Source: MGIIb-Q1 sp964342465 (GTDB lineage: Archaea; Thermoplasmatota; Poseidoniia; Poseidoniales; Thalassarchaeaceae). From it: a DNA stretch of 31,758 nucleotides. Under the pieces are notes generated by a model. It saw only the letters and a list, made by a program, of their open reading frames with translations. It was not told the DNA's origin and ran no database searches. Below, piece after piece: positions 8,284 to 16,487 of the stretch. The number at the start of each line of letters is the position of its first letter. The first letter of the stretch is position 1. The stretch is taken from NCBI GenBank assembly GCA_964342465.1, contig CAYFFQ010000021.1, positions 1 through 31,758 of the forward strand, read 5' to 3'. Position numbers and translations under genes: made by a program.

Positions 8284-8556
8284 TCACACTAGCCATCTGT
8301 TCAGGAGGAGTTCTGCTATTCCCTCCGCAACCCCTCTATCCGCGCTCTTCACAAGTACCTTGCCACTGGGGAAGAGAGTCAGGTCGACATCCCCTGCAAA
8401 TGTGTAGCAAAGCCGATTCCTGAGCGTACAGGACCAACCATCAGCGACGATTCTTTCCGCCACCTCCTCCATTCCGATGGTGATGGGGGTGGCGGGCTGA
8501 ATCTGCCATGCCGCCCTGCCGCTGCACATCTCGAGGAGAAATCCACCATCAGCCAT
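8284..8556 (-). CDS. Small protein resembling the C-terminal tail of archaeal ThiF/MoeB-like E1 enzymes
   Basis: A 90-aa protein of unproven function. The segment from about residue 52 (FAGDVDLTLFPSGKVLVKSA) resembles the short alpha/beta tail I recall at the end of archaeal ThiF/MoeB adenylyltransferases (pattern: acidic-V-E-L-T-x-F-x-D-G-R-A-x-V-K-G-T-D-D). Here it stands alone with no adenylation domain. It sits 2-4 nt from its neighbours on both sides in a tight operon, with GGTGA just before its ATG. The resemblance is from memory of the family, not from an alignment. Confidence 0.6.
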   Translation of the reverse strand: MADGGFLLEMCSGRAAWQIQPATPITIGMEEVAERIVADGWSCTLRNRLCYTFAGDVDLTLFPSGKVLVKSADRGVAEGIAELLLNRWLV

Positions 8557-8558
8557 TC

Positions 8559-8948
8559 TCAGTCACCACTTCCCTCGTCGTCTACGAACGGAAGTTCGCC
8601 AGCTGAATGTATCGCTCTTCTCCGTGCAGCCACTTCCCAGACCACGAACAGGACGAACAGGTAACATGAGAGGGTGCGGAGGTGGGTGTAGAAGGTCAGA
8701 AACTGTTCGAGGTCCATCCATTTAGAGAGGCCGAGGAGATCTAGTATCATTACTCTCACAACATCCTCCATCGTCAATATGGAAGGGTATCCCCTGCTCA
8801 TCAACCAAGGCTGCACATACTCATCCAGTGCGAGAGCAAAGGGACCGAGGAGCAATGTGAGCCAACGCATCCTGCGCACCACTTTCCACGACTTCATCTT
8901 GCCATCGAAGTCGGTGGCCGCATCCACAGCCGATTTCAGACGAATCAC
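8559..8948 (-). CDS. Small membrane protein, unknown function
   Basis: A 129-aa hypothetical protein with two likely membrane helices (WLTLLLGPFALALDEYV near residues 29-45 and LFVLFVVWEVAA near 97-108) and an acidic C-terminus. It lies 6 nt after the proline-rich gene and 2 nt before the 90-aa gene. The GTG start at 8948 is inside the Shine-Dalgarno-like GCGAGGTGA and has nothing suitable upstream. The in-frame CTG at 8939 lies 5 nt after GAGGTGA and is the better initiation site on spacing. I recognise no family. Confidence 0.7.
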   Translation of the reverse strand: MIRLKSAVDAATDFDGKMKSWKVVRRMRWLTLLLGPFALALDEYVQPWLMSRGYPSILTMEDVVRVMILDLLGLSKWMDLEQFLTFYTHLRTLSCYLFVLFVVWEVAARRRAIHSAGELPFVDDEGSGD

Positions 8949-8954
8949 CTCGCA

Positions 8955-10358
8955 TCATTCTCTGCCTTCTTCAGAATCACCGGCGGCAGGCTTTTTCTGA
9001 GTATCCTCTGCCGCCATCGGCGCATGCTTCCTCATCTCTGCGGGTGGTCCCTGCGGCATCCCCGCTGGCATCGGCCCACCCTGTGCAGGTTGCGATATTG
9101 GTGGTCCCGGCGGCATCCCCGGCGGCATCATTCCCGGTGGCATCATTCCCGGTGGCATGGGTCCACTCGGTCCCGGTGGCATCATTCCCGGTGGCATCAT
9201 TCCGGGTGGCATCATTCCCGGTGGCATCATTCCCGGTGGCATCATTCCGGGTGGCATCATCCCCGGCGGCATCGGCCCACTCGGTCCCGGCGGCATCATT
9301 CCCGGCGGCATCGGCCCACTCGGTCCCGGCGGCATCAATCCCGGTGGCATCGGCCCACTCGGTCCAGAAGGCATTTCTGGTGGCGTAGGCTCACCCTGTC
9401 CAGACGGTCCACTTGGCATTTCTGGTGGTACCGCTCCCTGAGGGCTGTGAGGCATCTGTGGTAGGCCGGTTGGGGCCGCGGGTGGTGGTCCGATGGGGGT
9501 TGTTGGTGGAGGACCTGTTGGGGCTGCGGGTGGCGGTCCGGTGGGGGCTGTTGGTGGAGGACCTGTTGGGGCTGCGGGTGGCGGTCCGGTGGGGGCTGTT
9601 GGTGGTGGACCTGTAGGGGCTGTTGGTGGTGGACCTGTAGGGGCCGCGGGCGGTGGTCCGGTGGGGGCTGTTGGTGGTGGACCGGTGGGTGGAGTCAATG
9701 GTGCCGCCGCCGTTTGCTCGGAAATGGGTGGGCGAGCAGGAGCGAGTGGGGCGGTCGTTGGCGAGGAAGCAAGGAGAGATGGAGGCGCAGGAGTCGCGGT
9801 TGGAGTGTGTGTAGTTGGTGCGGTCGGCATGACTTCGGATGAAAAGGCGGCGGCGAATGGGTCGACTGCGGCGCTGTCGGCCGTCACGGCTGATGGCATC
9901 GCATCGATTTCTTCACCGAATCCACTCAATGCAGAGCCGAAGGCCGCATCGAAGATGCTACCGCCGACAGCGTTTCCCTTGCCGCTGTTCAGGACCGGCC
10001 TGCGGAAGACTTCAGCCACCCTCAGGTCAGTGCCATGCGGGCCGACCTCGACCTGAGCTCGCCCATTCCGATCTGAATACTCCAGTTTGAATAGCCAGGC
10101 GCCGGAGTCTCGAGGGATGAAGTAGGAGAAATCCTCGCGCATTCCCGCAGCGATGTTCGACGCCGAGCCATAGGCTTCGACCCTCCCTCCATCCATCGTT
10201 CGCATCTTCCCAACGAGTTCGGTGACATCGGCCACCCCCTCGTTGGTGACTTCGATGACAACTCTCAATGCATCGCGGTCATCATCGTCGATGTCCTCTT
10301 CCACGCAGTGGATGCGTAGTTCCAGAGAGCCACTGTGGACCATCAAGTCATCGGACAT
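8955..10358 (-). CDS. Proline-rich repeat protein with N-terminal beta-rich domain
   Basis: A 467-aa protein of unknown function. Residues 1-150 look like a globular beta domain (LELRIHCVEED, ALRVVIEVTNEGVADVTELV, WLFKLEYSDRNGRAQVEV) of the type that handles conserved extracellular or Ig-like folds, but no signal peptide is visible. From about residue 185 it is low complexity: Ala/Pro/Thr, then PPTAPTGPPP-type repeats, then MPPGMM repeats, ending in a charged tail (DTQKKPAAGDSEEGRE). The open frame continues upstream beyond 10358, but that part overlaps the RDD gene and the intergenic repeats and has no sense. ATG 10358 was chosen because the domain begins there; an ATG at 10391 is possible. 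No clear ribosome-binding site. Confidence 0.75.
   Translation of the reverse strand: MSDDLMVHSGSLELRIHCVEEDIDDDDRDALRVVIEVTNEGVADVTELVGKMRTMDGGRVEAYGSASNIAAGMREDFSYFIPRDSGAWLFKLEYSDRNGRAQVEVGPHGTDLRVAEVFRRPVLNSGKGNAVGGSIFDAAFGSALSGFGEEIDAMPSAVTADSAAVDPFAAAFSSEVMPTAPTTHTPTATPAPPSLLASSPTTAPLAPARPPISEQTAAAPLTPPTGPPPTAPTGPPPAAPTGPPPTAPTGPPPTAPTGPPPAAPTGPPPTAPTGPPPAAPTGPPPTTPIGPPPAAPTGLPQMPHSPQGAVPPEMPSGPSGQGEPTPPEMPSGPSGPMPPGLMPPGPSGPMPPGMMPPGPSGPMPPGMMPPGMMPPGMMPPGMMPPGMMPPGMMPPGPSGPMPPGMMPPGMMPPGMPPGPPISQPAQGGPMPAGMPQGPPAEMRKHAPMAAEDTQKKPAAGDSEEGRE
9110..9700. repeat. Coding minisatellites of the Pro-rich protein
   Basis: About 9117-9265 holds tandem 15-bp units (plus strand GGTGGCATCATTCCC) encoding MPPGM; 9290-9370 holds a longer Gly/Pro/Ser variant. 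About 9480-9700 holds nested 27-60 bp units (GGTGGGGGCTGTTGGTGG type) encoding PTGPPPxAP. All periods are multiples of three. Confidence 0.85.
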
Positions 10359-10440
10359 ACATACACCCGACCACAGCGAGAACAGCCCCATTACTTGAAG
10401 CGCACCCCATACCGGTAGCCCATCATCCAGCGAAACTCCT

Positions 10441-10725
10441 CTCAACTCTCTGGCTTCTGCCCGCCCGAGTTGTGTGTGAACTGAATGGTGGACAAGACCA
10501 CGCTCCTCGTATTCCTTCTGCCCGCCCGAGTTGTGTGTGGAGAGAGGGAGGTGCCGCCAGCCCCTTCTGGCTGGGTGAGAACTGAATGGTGGACAAGACC
10601 ACGCTCCTCGTATTCCTTCTGCCCGCCCGAGTTGTCTGTGGAGAGAGGGAGGTGCCGCCAGCCCCTTCTGACTGTGTGTGGAGAGAGGGAGGTACCGCCA
10701 GCCCCTTCTGGCTGACATCGTTTCA
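10441..10725. repeat. Mosaic 101-bp intergenic repeats
   Basis: The 422-bp gap 10359-10780 carries no gene. A 101-bp unit recurs (GAACTGAATGGTGGACAAGA at 10478 and 10579), and inside it shorter modules recur three times: GCCCGCCCGAGTTGT, and a GAGAGAGGGAGGTRCCGCCA module followed by CAGCCCCTTCTGRCTG. That last element is a 5-bp inverted repeat (CAGCC/GGCTG). The repeats lie just downstream of the RDD gene on the minus strand. Confidence 0.85.
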
Positions 10726-10780
10726 ATGTGTGCAGAACCAAACCGCCTCTTGAATGACGGGAGCCATCTTATGCACGACT

Positions 10781-11386
10781 TCACCTCAGATGTCCGCGCA
10801 TCGAAACGGGAAGGGAACTTCCTTCCACCACGATGGTACCAACCTTCAGGTCGATGGAACTCTGATGGGTGTGCCGCTTGTGAATCCTGTTGAGGTCTCT
10901 CAGGCCGAACCAGAGTGCTCCGATGAGTGGAATGGCATACCTGAGTTTGGCTGCGGCCCGCCTCTGCCACCCCCTCCTGCTCAACCGCGAACCGTCCTCC
11001 CTGACAACCGCGAACCCCATCCATCTCTGTGCCAAGGTCCGTGAGAACCTGACCCCCGTATGGAGGTGATAGAGATAGTGTGCGCCGAAGATGAGGAACC
11101 AGTCGACCACGAACAGGGCAGTTCCACGCCCACCCATCAATAGCAGTTGAAGATTGAACGCTTGGACGATGCTGCCGGCCTGCCCTCCCAGTACGGAGGT
11201 GATGAGATAGAGAACCCCCATCACGAATATCGTGTCCATGATGTATGCAAAGGCTCGCGAAACGGTTCCAGCGAGAACCACCCCCTCTGGAAGATTCCAG
11301 TGGTCTCGGCTGCCCTGCACCAACTCTTTGGCTGGATTCACTAGTGCGCCGCCGTGGTTGCGGTTGGATGAATCGATGTCGCTCAT
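10781..11386 (-). CDS. RDD-family membrane protein
   Basis: A 201-aa polytopic protein of the RDD family, whose members are linked to transport or envelope functions without a settled role. The N-terminal part is soluble. The first membrane helix carries the Arg and Asp of the family (VSRAFAYIMDTIFVMGVLYL), a second follows at FVVDWFLIFGAHYLYHL, and the third region holds GFAVVREDGSRLSRRGW with a later hydrophobic helix (YAIPLIGALWFGLRDL). The ATG has TGAGG 8 nt upstream and sits 9 nt after the helicase stop, so it is in the same operon. A repeat-filled gap follows. Confidence 0.82.
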   Translation of the reverse strand: MSDIDSSNRNHGGALVNPAKELVQGSRDHWNLPEGVVLAGTVSRAFAYIMDTIFVMGVLYLITSVLGGQAGSIVQAFNLQLLLMGGRGTALFVVDWFLIFGAHYLYHLHTGVRFSRTLAQRWMGFAVVREDGSRLSRRGWQRRAAAKLRYAIPLIGALWFGLRDLNRIHKRHTHQSSIDLKVGTIVVEGSSLPVSMRGHLR

Positions 11387-11395
11387 GTGCTTTCC

Positions 11396-13417
11396 TCAGA
11401 TGCTTTGCAGGACGTGCCACGCCTCAAGTTTCCTCTCTGCCGCCCAATCGAGCCACGCCTCCCAGTCGCCGTCGGCGCGCAACGTCTTGGCATTGCCGAT
11501 GACGATGAGTCCCCGCTTGGCGCGGGTGAGTGCGACATTCAGGCGGCGATGGTCGGCGAGGAAGCCGACCTCACCGTTTTCATTGGCTCTGACGGTGCTG
11601 AGAATGATGACATCCTTCTCTCGCCCTTGGTATCCATCGATGCTGCGCACCTCCAACCCCCTCGTCTCATCATCTGCTTCTCCAGAGAGAAGACCTCTGT
11701 TGGACAGCAGGTCGGTGAGGAGGGCGACCTGACCATTGTATGGAGAGACCACACCGATTTGGGATGCCTCCAAATCACCAGCAGCGAGAAGCCCATCCAC
11801 CACTTTGACCACCCAACCTGCCTCATCTCTGTTGAGTCGGGATTTGCCATCCTTGGCCAACTCCTCCACACCATCCACAGGAATGAAGGCGACAGGTGCC
11901 TCCCAATCGGGCCAGAGAAAACCAGCCGGAGCCAACCGCTGGGCGGCGGTGACCCCATTTTCCAGCCGATTGTCATAGTATCTCGCCGACGAGAACTCAG
12001 CGATGACAGGGTGCATCCGGTATTGTCTGGTCAGGAGATACGGTTCGATGCCAACCTCGAGAAGCCGCTCGAAAAGTGAAGTCGCAAGCCCATCCTTCTC
12101 TGCCCTGCGCGAGAGTACGGTGGGGGGAAGTTGCCGATGGTCACCGATGAGAACAAGCCTTCTGCAACCGCGCATGATGGGAACCCAAGTCGCAGGCTCT
12201 ATCGCCTGAGTCGCCTCATCGACGAGGACATTGGTGAATTTTCTCTCCGCCAACATCTCATGGCCGATTCCGATACAGGTCGAACAGATGACCTCGGCGG
12301 AATCAAGAACATCACCAGTCATCTCCGCCTCGAGTTTGCGTATATCCTTCCAGCCGAGTTTGAGGTCGCGATGTGCCAACCCCTTCTCTTTTCCCTTCAG
12401 CGCTGGAATACGCCTCGCAAGACTGTCCTGCAGACCTATCAACTCACGCACTTCGGCCTGAAGCGGGTGTTCCTCCACATGTGCTCTGACCGACGCAGAC
12501 CGCAGTTCAGCCCTCACTTTGACCGGCTGTCCGACTCGCACCGCTCGGACTCCAACTTCAAGCAGCCCTTCGAGCAGGTTGTCAACCGCTACATTGCTGT
12601 CGGCAGTCGCCAGCACAGGACCGATGCCCTGTTCCACCCAGCCCTTGAGGATGCGCACGGCAGTATACGTTTTTCCACATCCCGGCGGCCCCTGAATTAG
12701 GGTCAGGCGCCTGTTCATGGCGGCGTCGAAGGCCGCCTGCTGGCTCTCGTTCAGTATCTCAGCGGGTGTATGTGGTTTCGGTTTCACACCTCTGAGCAGT
12801 GGTGGCGTGGCCGCTGAGTCATTGACATCCCGCGGCCGACCGAGCAGAATGTCGGAGAGGGTTGTTGGCGGCTCATCTCTGAGAATCTCCCGCAGTGCAT
12901 CCATCATTCTGTCGTGGGCAACCCTGTTCGCCCCTCGGTCAATGCGCCAACTTCCACTGCGGATGCGCTCCAACCCCTCTGAGACGACCACTGAGATGCT
13001 GTTGCGTCGTCGGGCTAGGACAATTCCTTCAGTCGCCCTCTCCTTTAGTGGGTCTGTGCGACAGATGGAGACGATGTCACCCTGTTTGAATCGGTGTGAA
13101 CCGATATCTTCGCCCTTCGGTGGTCGGAAGGAGACTATTCTCTCGCCGAACAACCAACCGCTGTTCCTAGCATTCAATCCCAAAAGAGTGTGACCGTGGG
13201 CGACGAGCTTCTTCTTCGGCCAGTTCCTGAGTCGCTCATCCACCTGTTGCATTTCATCTTCGAGTTCCCAGTCGATGAGTCTTGAAAAGCGGTTGAAGAA
13301 ATCCTGTGAGCGAGTGAAGCGAACTGTTGGTTCACTCTCTCTAGAGAGTCGCCGACTCTTTTCGCCCTGCGGTTTCAGCCGCCTGACCTCACCCCGTTCT
13401 CGCCTCTCCACATTCAA
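11396..13417 (-). CDS. Superfamily 1 helicase, Upf1/SMUBP2/Dna2-like
   Basis: ATP-dependent 5'-3' helicase acting on DNA or RNA. The N-terminal 220 residues hold the beta-barrel region typical of IGHMBP2-like proteins (GERIVSFRPP, FKQGDIVSICR, SISVVVSEG). Then come the Q-motif-like LNESQQAAF (222-230), Walker A GPPGCGKT (243-250), Walker B VLVDEATQ with GDHRQLPPT just after, motif IV region LLTRQYRMHP, and motifs V/VI SIDGYQGREKDVIILSTVR and HRRLNVALTRAKRGL. All helicase motifs are intact. The listed start is TTG; an in-frame CTG at 13378, 7 nt after GGTGAGGT, is an alternative. First gene of the minus-strand run ending in map. Confidence 0.92.
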   Translation of the reverse strand: MNVERRERGEVRRLKPQGEKSRRLSRESEPTVRFTRSQDFFNRFSRLIDWELEDEMQQVDERLRNWPKKKLVAHGHTLLGLNARNSGWLFGERIVSFRPPKGEDIGSHRFKQGDIVSICRTDPLKERATEGIVLARRRNSISVVVSEGLERIRSGSWRIDRGANRVAHDRMMDALREILRDEPPTTLSDILLGRPRDVNDSAATPPLLRGVKPKPHTPAEILNESQQAAFDAAMNRRLTLIQGPPGCGKTYTAVRILKGWVEQGIGPVLATADSNVAVDNLLEGLLEVGVRAVRVGQPVKVRAELRSASVRAHVEEHPLQAEVRELIGLQDSLARRIPALKGKEKGLAHRDLKLGWKDIRKLEAEMTGDVLDSAEVICSTCIGIGHEMLAERKFTNVLVDEATQAIEPATWVPIMRGCRRLVLIGDHRQLPPTVLSRRAEKDGLATSLFERLLEVGIEPYLLTRQYRMHPVIAEFSSARYYDNRLENGVTAAQRLAPAGFLWPDWEAPVAFIPVDGVEELAKDGKSRLNRDEAGWVVKVVDGLLAAGDLEASQIGVVSPYNGQVALLTDLLSNRGLLSGEADDETRGLEVRSIDGYQGREKDVIILSTVRANENGEVGFLADHRRLNVALTRAKRGLIVIGNAKTLRADGDWEAWLDWAAERKLEAWHVLQSI

Positions 13418-13498
13418 GCGGTAGGAAGACCCGACTTCAACCTTCCATAGAGCGATACGCGGTCTATGTGGTGAGGAGGAACGTCCATCTGACGGTGA

Positions 13499-13510
13499 CT
13501 ATTATACCAT
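13499..13510. promoter_or_regulatory. TATA-like box in the helicase/zinc-ribbon divergent region
   Basis: ATTATACC centred near 13505 puts a plus-strand start site near 13531, next to TTG 13530 and 8 nt before ATG 13539. On the minus strand the same bases read GGTATAAT and could drive the helicase with a leader of 60 nt or more. No other TATA-like box is visible for either gene. Confidence 0.5.
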
Positions 13511-13538
13511 AATCGCGCTCGGATAGTGGTTGAGTCAA

Positions 13539-14828
13539 ATGTTCGGCCGATGGCGAAAGGGCAAGGAGGTAGCGGGCCTCACCTGTCCACTCTGCGGCGA
13601 AATCTCGCCGGAGGATACCGCCGAATGTCCGAAATGCTACCACCAGTTGCAGAAGGGTCTGCTCGAACAGGACGACTCGGTCGCCACCGCCGTCACCTCA
13701 TCTCTCTTCAATGAGTTACACGCTGACGATGAGGACGAGGAGCCGGGAGAAGTCGTAGATTGGTCGAGACACACGTTCGACATCGATGAAGTCACAATTG
13801 ATGTCAGCCAATATGAAGAGGGGACGGGTGCCGTCGCCCTCTCCCATTCCCCAGACTTCGCCGCCATCGAGGCAGATGTTCCTCGGGCGGCGAAGGCCAC
13901 ACCCGATACCCTTGAGGAAGGAGAGTATGACCTCACCACCTCCGATGCACCGAAAAATGTGGAGAAGTTCGTCGTCCCCAGCGAAAAGATGGTTGAGGAG
14001 ACCTTTGAGGAGCCGGCTCACCAAGTCAGTCTGGTGGTTCCACTTCTCCCGGAGGGTGCGACGAGCGATGGGGACGAGTTGGCCGACCCATCCACGGTTG
14101 AGGATGAAGAACCCGTTGTCCAGACCACATCCCCTCAAATGGCCGCTCCAACACCATCTGTGACTCCACCCCCTGCCACAACCCCACCTCAACCGACACC
14201 AGTTCCAACCGCGAAACCTGTGGCAACACCGACAGCGGCAGCAGCCCTTCCCAAACTCCCCTCCCAACCACAGGCGACGGTGAATGGTGCGACAACAGCA
14301 CCAAACCTACCCCCGCCACCAACCGTGCCACGGGCCGCTGGTACCCCGTCACCGCCAGTGCCGAACCTGCCGACGATTCCTTCAGCGTCACAGCCCCAAT
14401 CTGCGAAAATCCCGCCTCCTACCCCGAATATTCCGGCCGCACCGACGGCCCGTCCACATGCCGCCGCCTTTGCCGCTGAGGTTGAGGCCGATGGCGCGCC
14501 ATCACAAAATGCACCCTCCTCTCCCCCCTCCGTGGGTGACCGGATATGGCCGTGGCCACAGCAGGACGCCTGGGAGGATTTGGTGGTAAAACGAGACCTG
14601 AGAAGGGTGATGGAAGCCATCAAGGAGGGGGACCACGACAGCGCATCGCGAGGAATGGACCGCTTGGGACCGCATCTCGGAGAGAGGAGAGAAATACTCT
14701 TCCATGTAGGGGTGGTGCTCAAGAAACTCGGTAGAGACGAAGCCCTACGCAAGATGTTGGAGACAGCCCGCCGCCTTCACCCTGAAGACCAGCATGTGGC
14801 AACCGCTCTGACCAGCCTAGGAATGTGA
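13539..14828 (+). CDS. Zinc-ribbon protein with low-complexity linker and helical C-terminus
   Basis: A 429-aa hypothetical protein. It starts with a four-cysteine zinc ribbon (CPLCGE then CPKC, near residues 17-33). A long acidic, then Pro/Ala/Thr-rich disordered linker follows to about residue 330. The C-terminal about 95 residues are TPR-like helices (DLVVKRDLRRVMEAIKEGD, ILFHVGVVLKKLGRDEALRKML). This layout suggests a scaffold or adaptor, but no function is assigned. ATG 13539 is preferred (8 nt from the predicted TSS); TTG 13530 is in frame. No Shine-Dalgarno site, consistent with a very short leader. Confidence 0.75.
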   Translation: MFGRWRKGKEVAGLTCPLCGEISPEDTAECPKCYHQLQKGLLEQDDSVATAVTSSLFNELHADDEDEEPGEVVDWSRHTFDIDEVTIDVSQYEEGTGAVALSHSPDFAAIEADVPRAAKATPDTLEEGEYDLTTSDAPKNVEKFVVPSEKMVEETFEEPAHQVSLVVPLLPEGATSDGDELADPSTVEDEEPVVQTTSPQMAAPTPSVTPPPATTPPQPTPVPTAKPVATPTAAAALPKLPSQPQATVNGATTAPNLPPPPTVPRAAGTPSPPVPNLPTIPSASQPQSAKIPPPTPNIPAAPTARPHAAAFAAEVEADGAPSQNAPSSPPSVGDRIWPWPQQDAWEDLVVKRDLRRVMEAIKEGDHDSASRGMDRLGPHLGERREILFHVGVVLKKLGRDEALRKMLETARRLHPEDQHVATALTSLGM

Positions 14829-14861
14829 GGCAGCGATTCCGCGGCCCCACACCGACGGGTA

Positions 14862-14958
14862 TGACGAATGGGTGGTGGTCGGAAACAGTTTGCTCAGGTA
14901 TGAGCGACTCACCAAAGCAGGTGGTTGTGACGAATGGGTGGTGGTCGGTGTCGGAAAC
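14862..14958. repeat. Direct repeat upstream of the GNAT-NodB gene
   Basis: TGACGAATGGGTGGTGGTCGG occurs at 14862 and again at 14928, each followed by GGAAAC (the second after a 6-base duplication GTGTCG...). The 160-bp gap 14829-14988 holds nothing else recognisable. Confidence 0.75.
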
Positions 14959-14988
14959 GATAACACCGGATGACCAATCAGCGGATTG

Positions 14989-16383
14989 ATGCGCCGCACC
15001 CCGACAGTCATCATCGATGACGAGTTGATATTGCAGCCGGCCCACCCGGACCATCTGCATCAACTGGTGGCCGCCTTCGAGGAATCCATGCCGGAGGTTC
15101 TCGGCGGCCTGCCGTGGTACGACAGAGATGGTGAAATTCTCCCCCAACTACAGGAGTATCTCTATGATGTCAATCATTCAGGATTGATAGGCCGAGCCCA
15201 TCACTGGGTCATCGCCGACCGCTCTGATGGCACTCTGCTCGGCCTTGCCGCATTCGATAGATACACCCGCCTCGCTTCGGCACACTGGAATCTCGGATAT
15301 TGGGTTCGCAGGTCGGCTCAGAGACGGGGAATAGCAACCCGAACCGCAGACAGGGCACTGGAGTGGATCTCAACAACCCAAGGCCAACCAACCTCGGTGG
15401 AAATTACCGTGAATCCCGAAAACGATGCGGGGATGGCGACATGCCGGAAACTGGTCGAAAAATGGGGTGGTGTCCGACGCACGGAGGTGGATGGAGAGGT
15501 CAAGGTCGCTGGTGAGAAGAGACACCACATCACCTTTCTGATTCCGAGGCTCCCATTACAGGATGTTGCCGTGGTGGAGAGAGGTTCCATCTGGCTCTCC
15601 CTAGATACCGATGACCAATGTCATCATCCCGCGGTCACTGGTCATCCGAAGCGCTCGCGCGGTCAGGCAGAGGGCGGTCCGTATGTGATGAGTGAACGGC
15701 TGGACGCCGCTTGGAGAGGGATGTTGTCTTGGCGACAGGAGGGTGGGGCAAACCTGCCATTGACACTTTTCGTGGTAGCCGAACAACTCGATGATGAGAG
15801 GTTCTGTGAATTCCTTACGACTCTACTTGAGAGCGACGATTCCATCCTAGTCGCCTGTCATGGGAACCGTCATCGCTGCTGGTCTGCATGGGACCGCGAT
15901 GAGATTGGATTGGCCCATGAACTCTCACACGCCATCCGCCGTCTCGCCGCCTTCGCCGGCGAGCGATTCCGCCCATGGTTCCGCGCCCCCGGGGGCTACA
16001 TCGCGCCGTGGATGATTCCGATTCTCTCGCAACAGGGAATTATCCTCGACTCCTCTGTGAATGACACCCGCCTGATGCGAAGGAAGAGTGGGTCTAGAGA
16101 GGGTTGGGGGGGAGTCAAGAGGGCGCTCAGACGGGAAGGAGTAGTCGAGCGAAGTTGGATGAACCACCTCGGCATTCCGATGTGTGGTCCAGCATTGAGG
16201 ATATTCGGGTTGAGGTGGATTGCGAGGGCGCGTTGGCGAAGGGTGACGGCTGATGCAAGATGCGCAAGTGAGCAGGTCGTGGTGAATGAAGCATTTCCCG
16301 TGACCACCTTGTACTGGCACCTTCTCGACCATGCGCGCGAGGGTGGTGAATGGGCCCCGCCTCTCCATTCATCCCTCCTCTGA
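14989..16383 (+). CDS. GNAT acetyltransferase fused to NodB-like polysaccharide deacetylase
   Basis: A 464-aa two-domain protein. Residues 10-190 are a RimJ/RimL-type GNAT: LILQPAHPDHLHQLV, GLAAFDRYTRLASAHWNLGY and the acetyl-CoA loop VRRSAQRRGIATRTADRAL (about 106-124). Residues 200-464 follow the CE4/NodB pattern: Asp-Asp motif LSLDTDDQ (D206, D208, D209), HGNRH (H291, H295; the H-x3-H metal ligands), FRAPGGYIAPW (R332, P334) and LDSSVND. Both active sites look intact. No signal peptide, so it acts in the cytosol, perhaps on amino-sugar intermediates. ATG 14989 is chosen over the adjacent TTG 14986. A peptide or antibiotic acceptor cannot be excluded. Confidence 0.85.
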   Translation: MRRTPTVIIDDELILQPAHPDHLHQLVAAFEESMPEVLGGLPWYDRDGEILPQLQEYLYDVNHSGLIGRAHHWVIADRSDGTLLGLAAFDRYTRLASAHWNLGYWVRRSAQRRGIATRTADRALEWISTTQGQPTSVEITVNPENDAGMATCRKLVEKWGGVRRTEVDGEVKVAGEKRHHITFLIPRLPLQDVAVVERGSIWLSLDTDDQCHHPAVTGHPKRSRGQAEGGPYVMSERLDAAWRGMLSWRQEGGANLPLTLFVVAEQLDDERFCEFLTTLLESDDSILVACHGNRHRCWSAWDRDEIGLAHELSHAIRRLAAFAGERFRPWFRAPGGYIAPWMIPILSQQGIILDSSVNDTRLMRRKSGSREGWGGVKRALRREGVVERSWMNHLGIPMCGPALRIFGLRWIARARWRRVTADARCASEQVVVNEAFPVTTLYWHLLDHAREGGEWAPPLHSSLL

Positions 16384-16437
16384 TTTGGCTATACGCCCAA
16401 CTACAAAGCGTAATATGAACCCCCCAAGTCGTCCACA

Positions 16438-16454
16438 CCGACCCTTCGGGTTGG
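16438..16454 (+). promoter_or_regulatory. Hairpin in the leader of the PFOR operon
   Basis: CCGACCC and GGGTTGG pair over a TTC loop (7 bp, one G-U) 33-50 nt before the start codon. TATA-like GCTATACG at 16388-16395 would place the TSS near 16418 and the hairpin inside the leader. No T-run follows, so it is not a clear attenuator. Confidence 0.4.
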
Positions 16455-16487
16455 AAGACCGCAATGTGACTGAATCGGGGTGAAATG

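Noticed and set aside
9024..10090. Plus-strand Gly/Val-rich and His/Arg-rich frames
   Set aside because: They are antisense shadows of the proline-rich repeats of the minus-strand gene.
10359..11420. A long minus-strand open frame continuing upstream of the proline-rich gene
   Set aside because: It overlaps the RDD gene in another frame and runs through intergenic repeats; the translation has no protein-like pattern.
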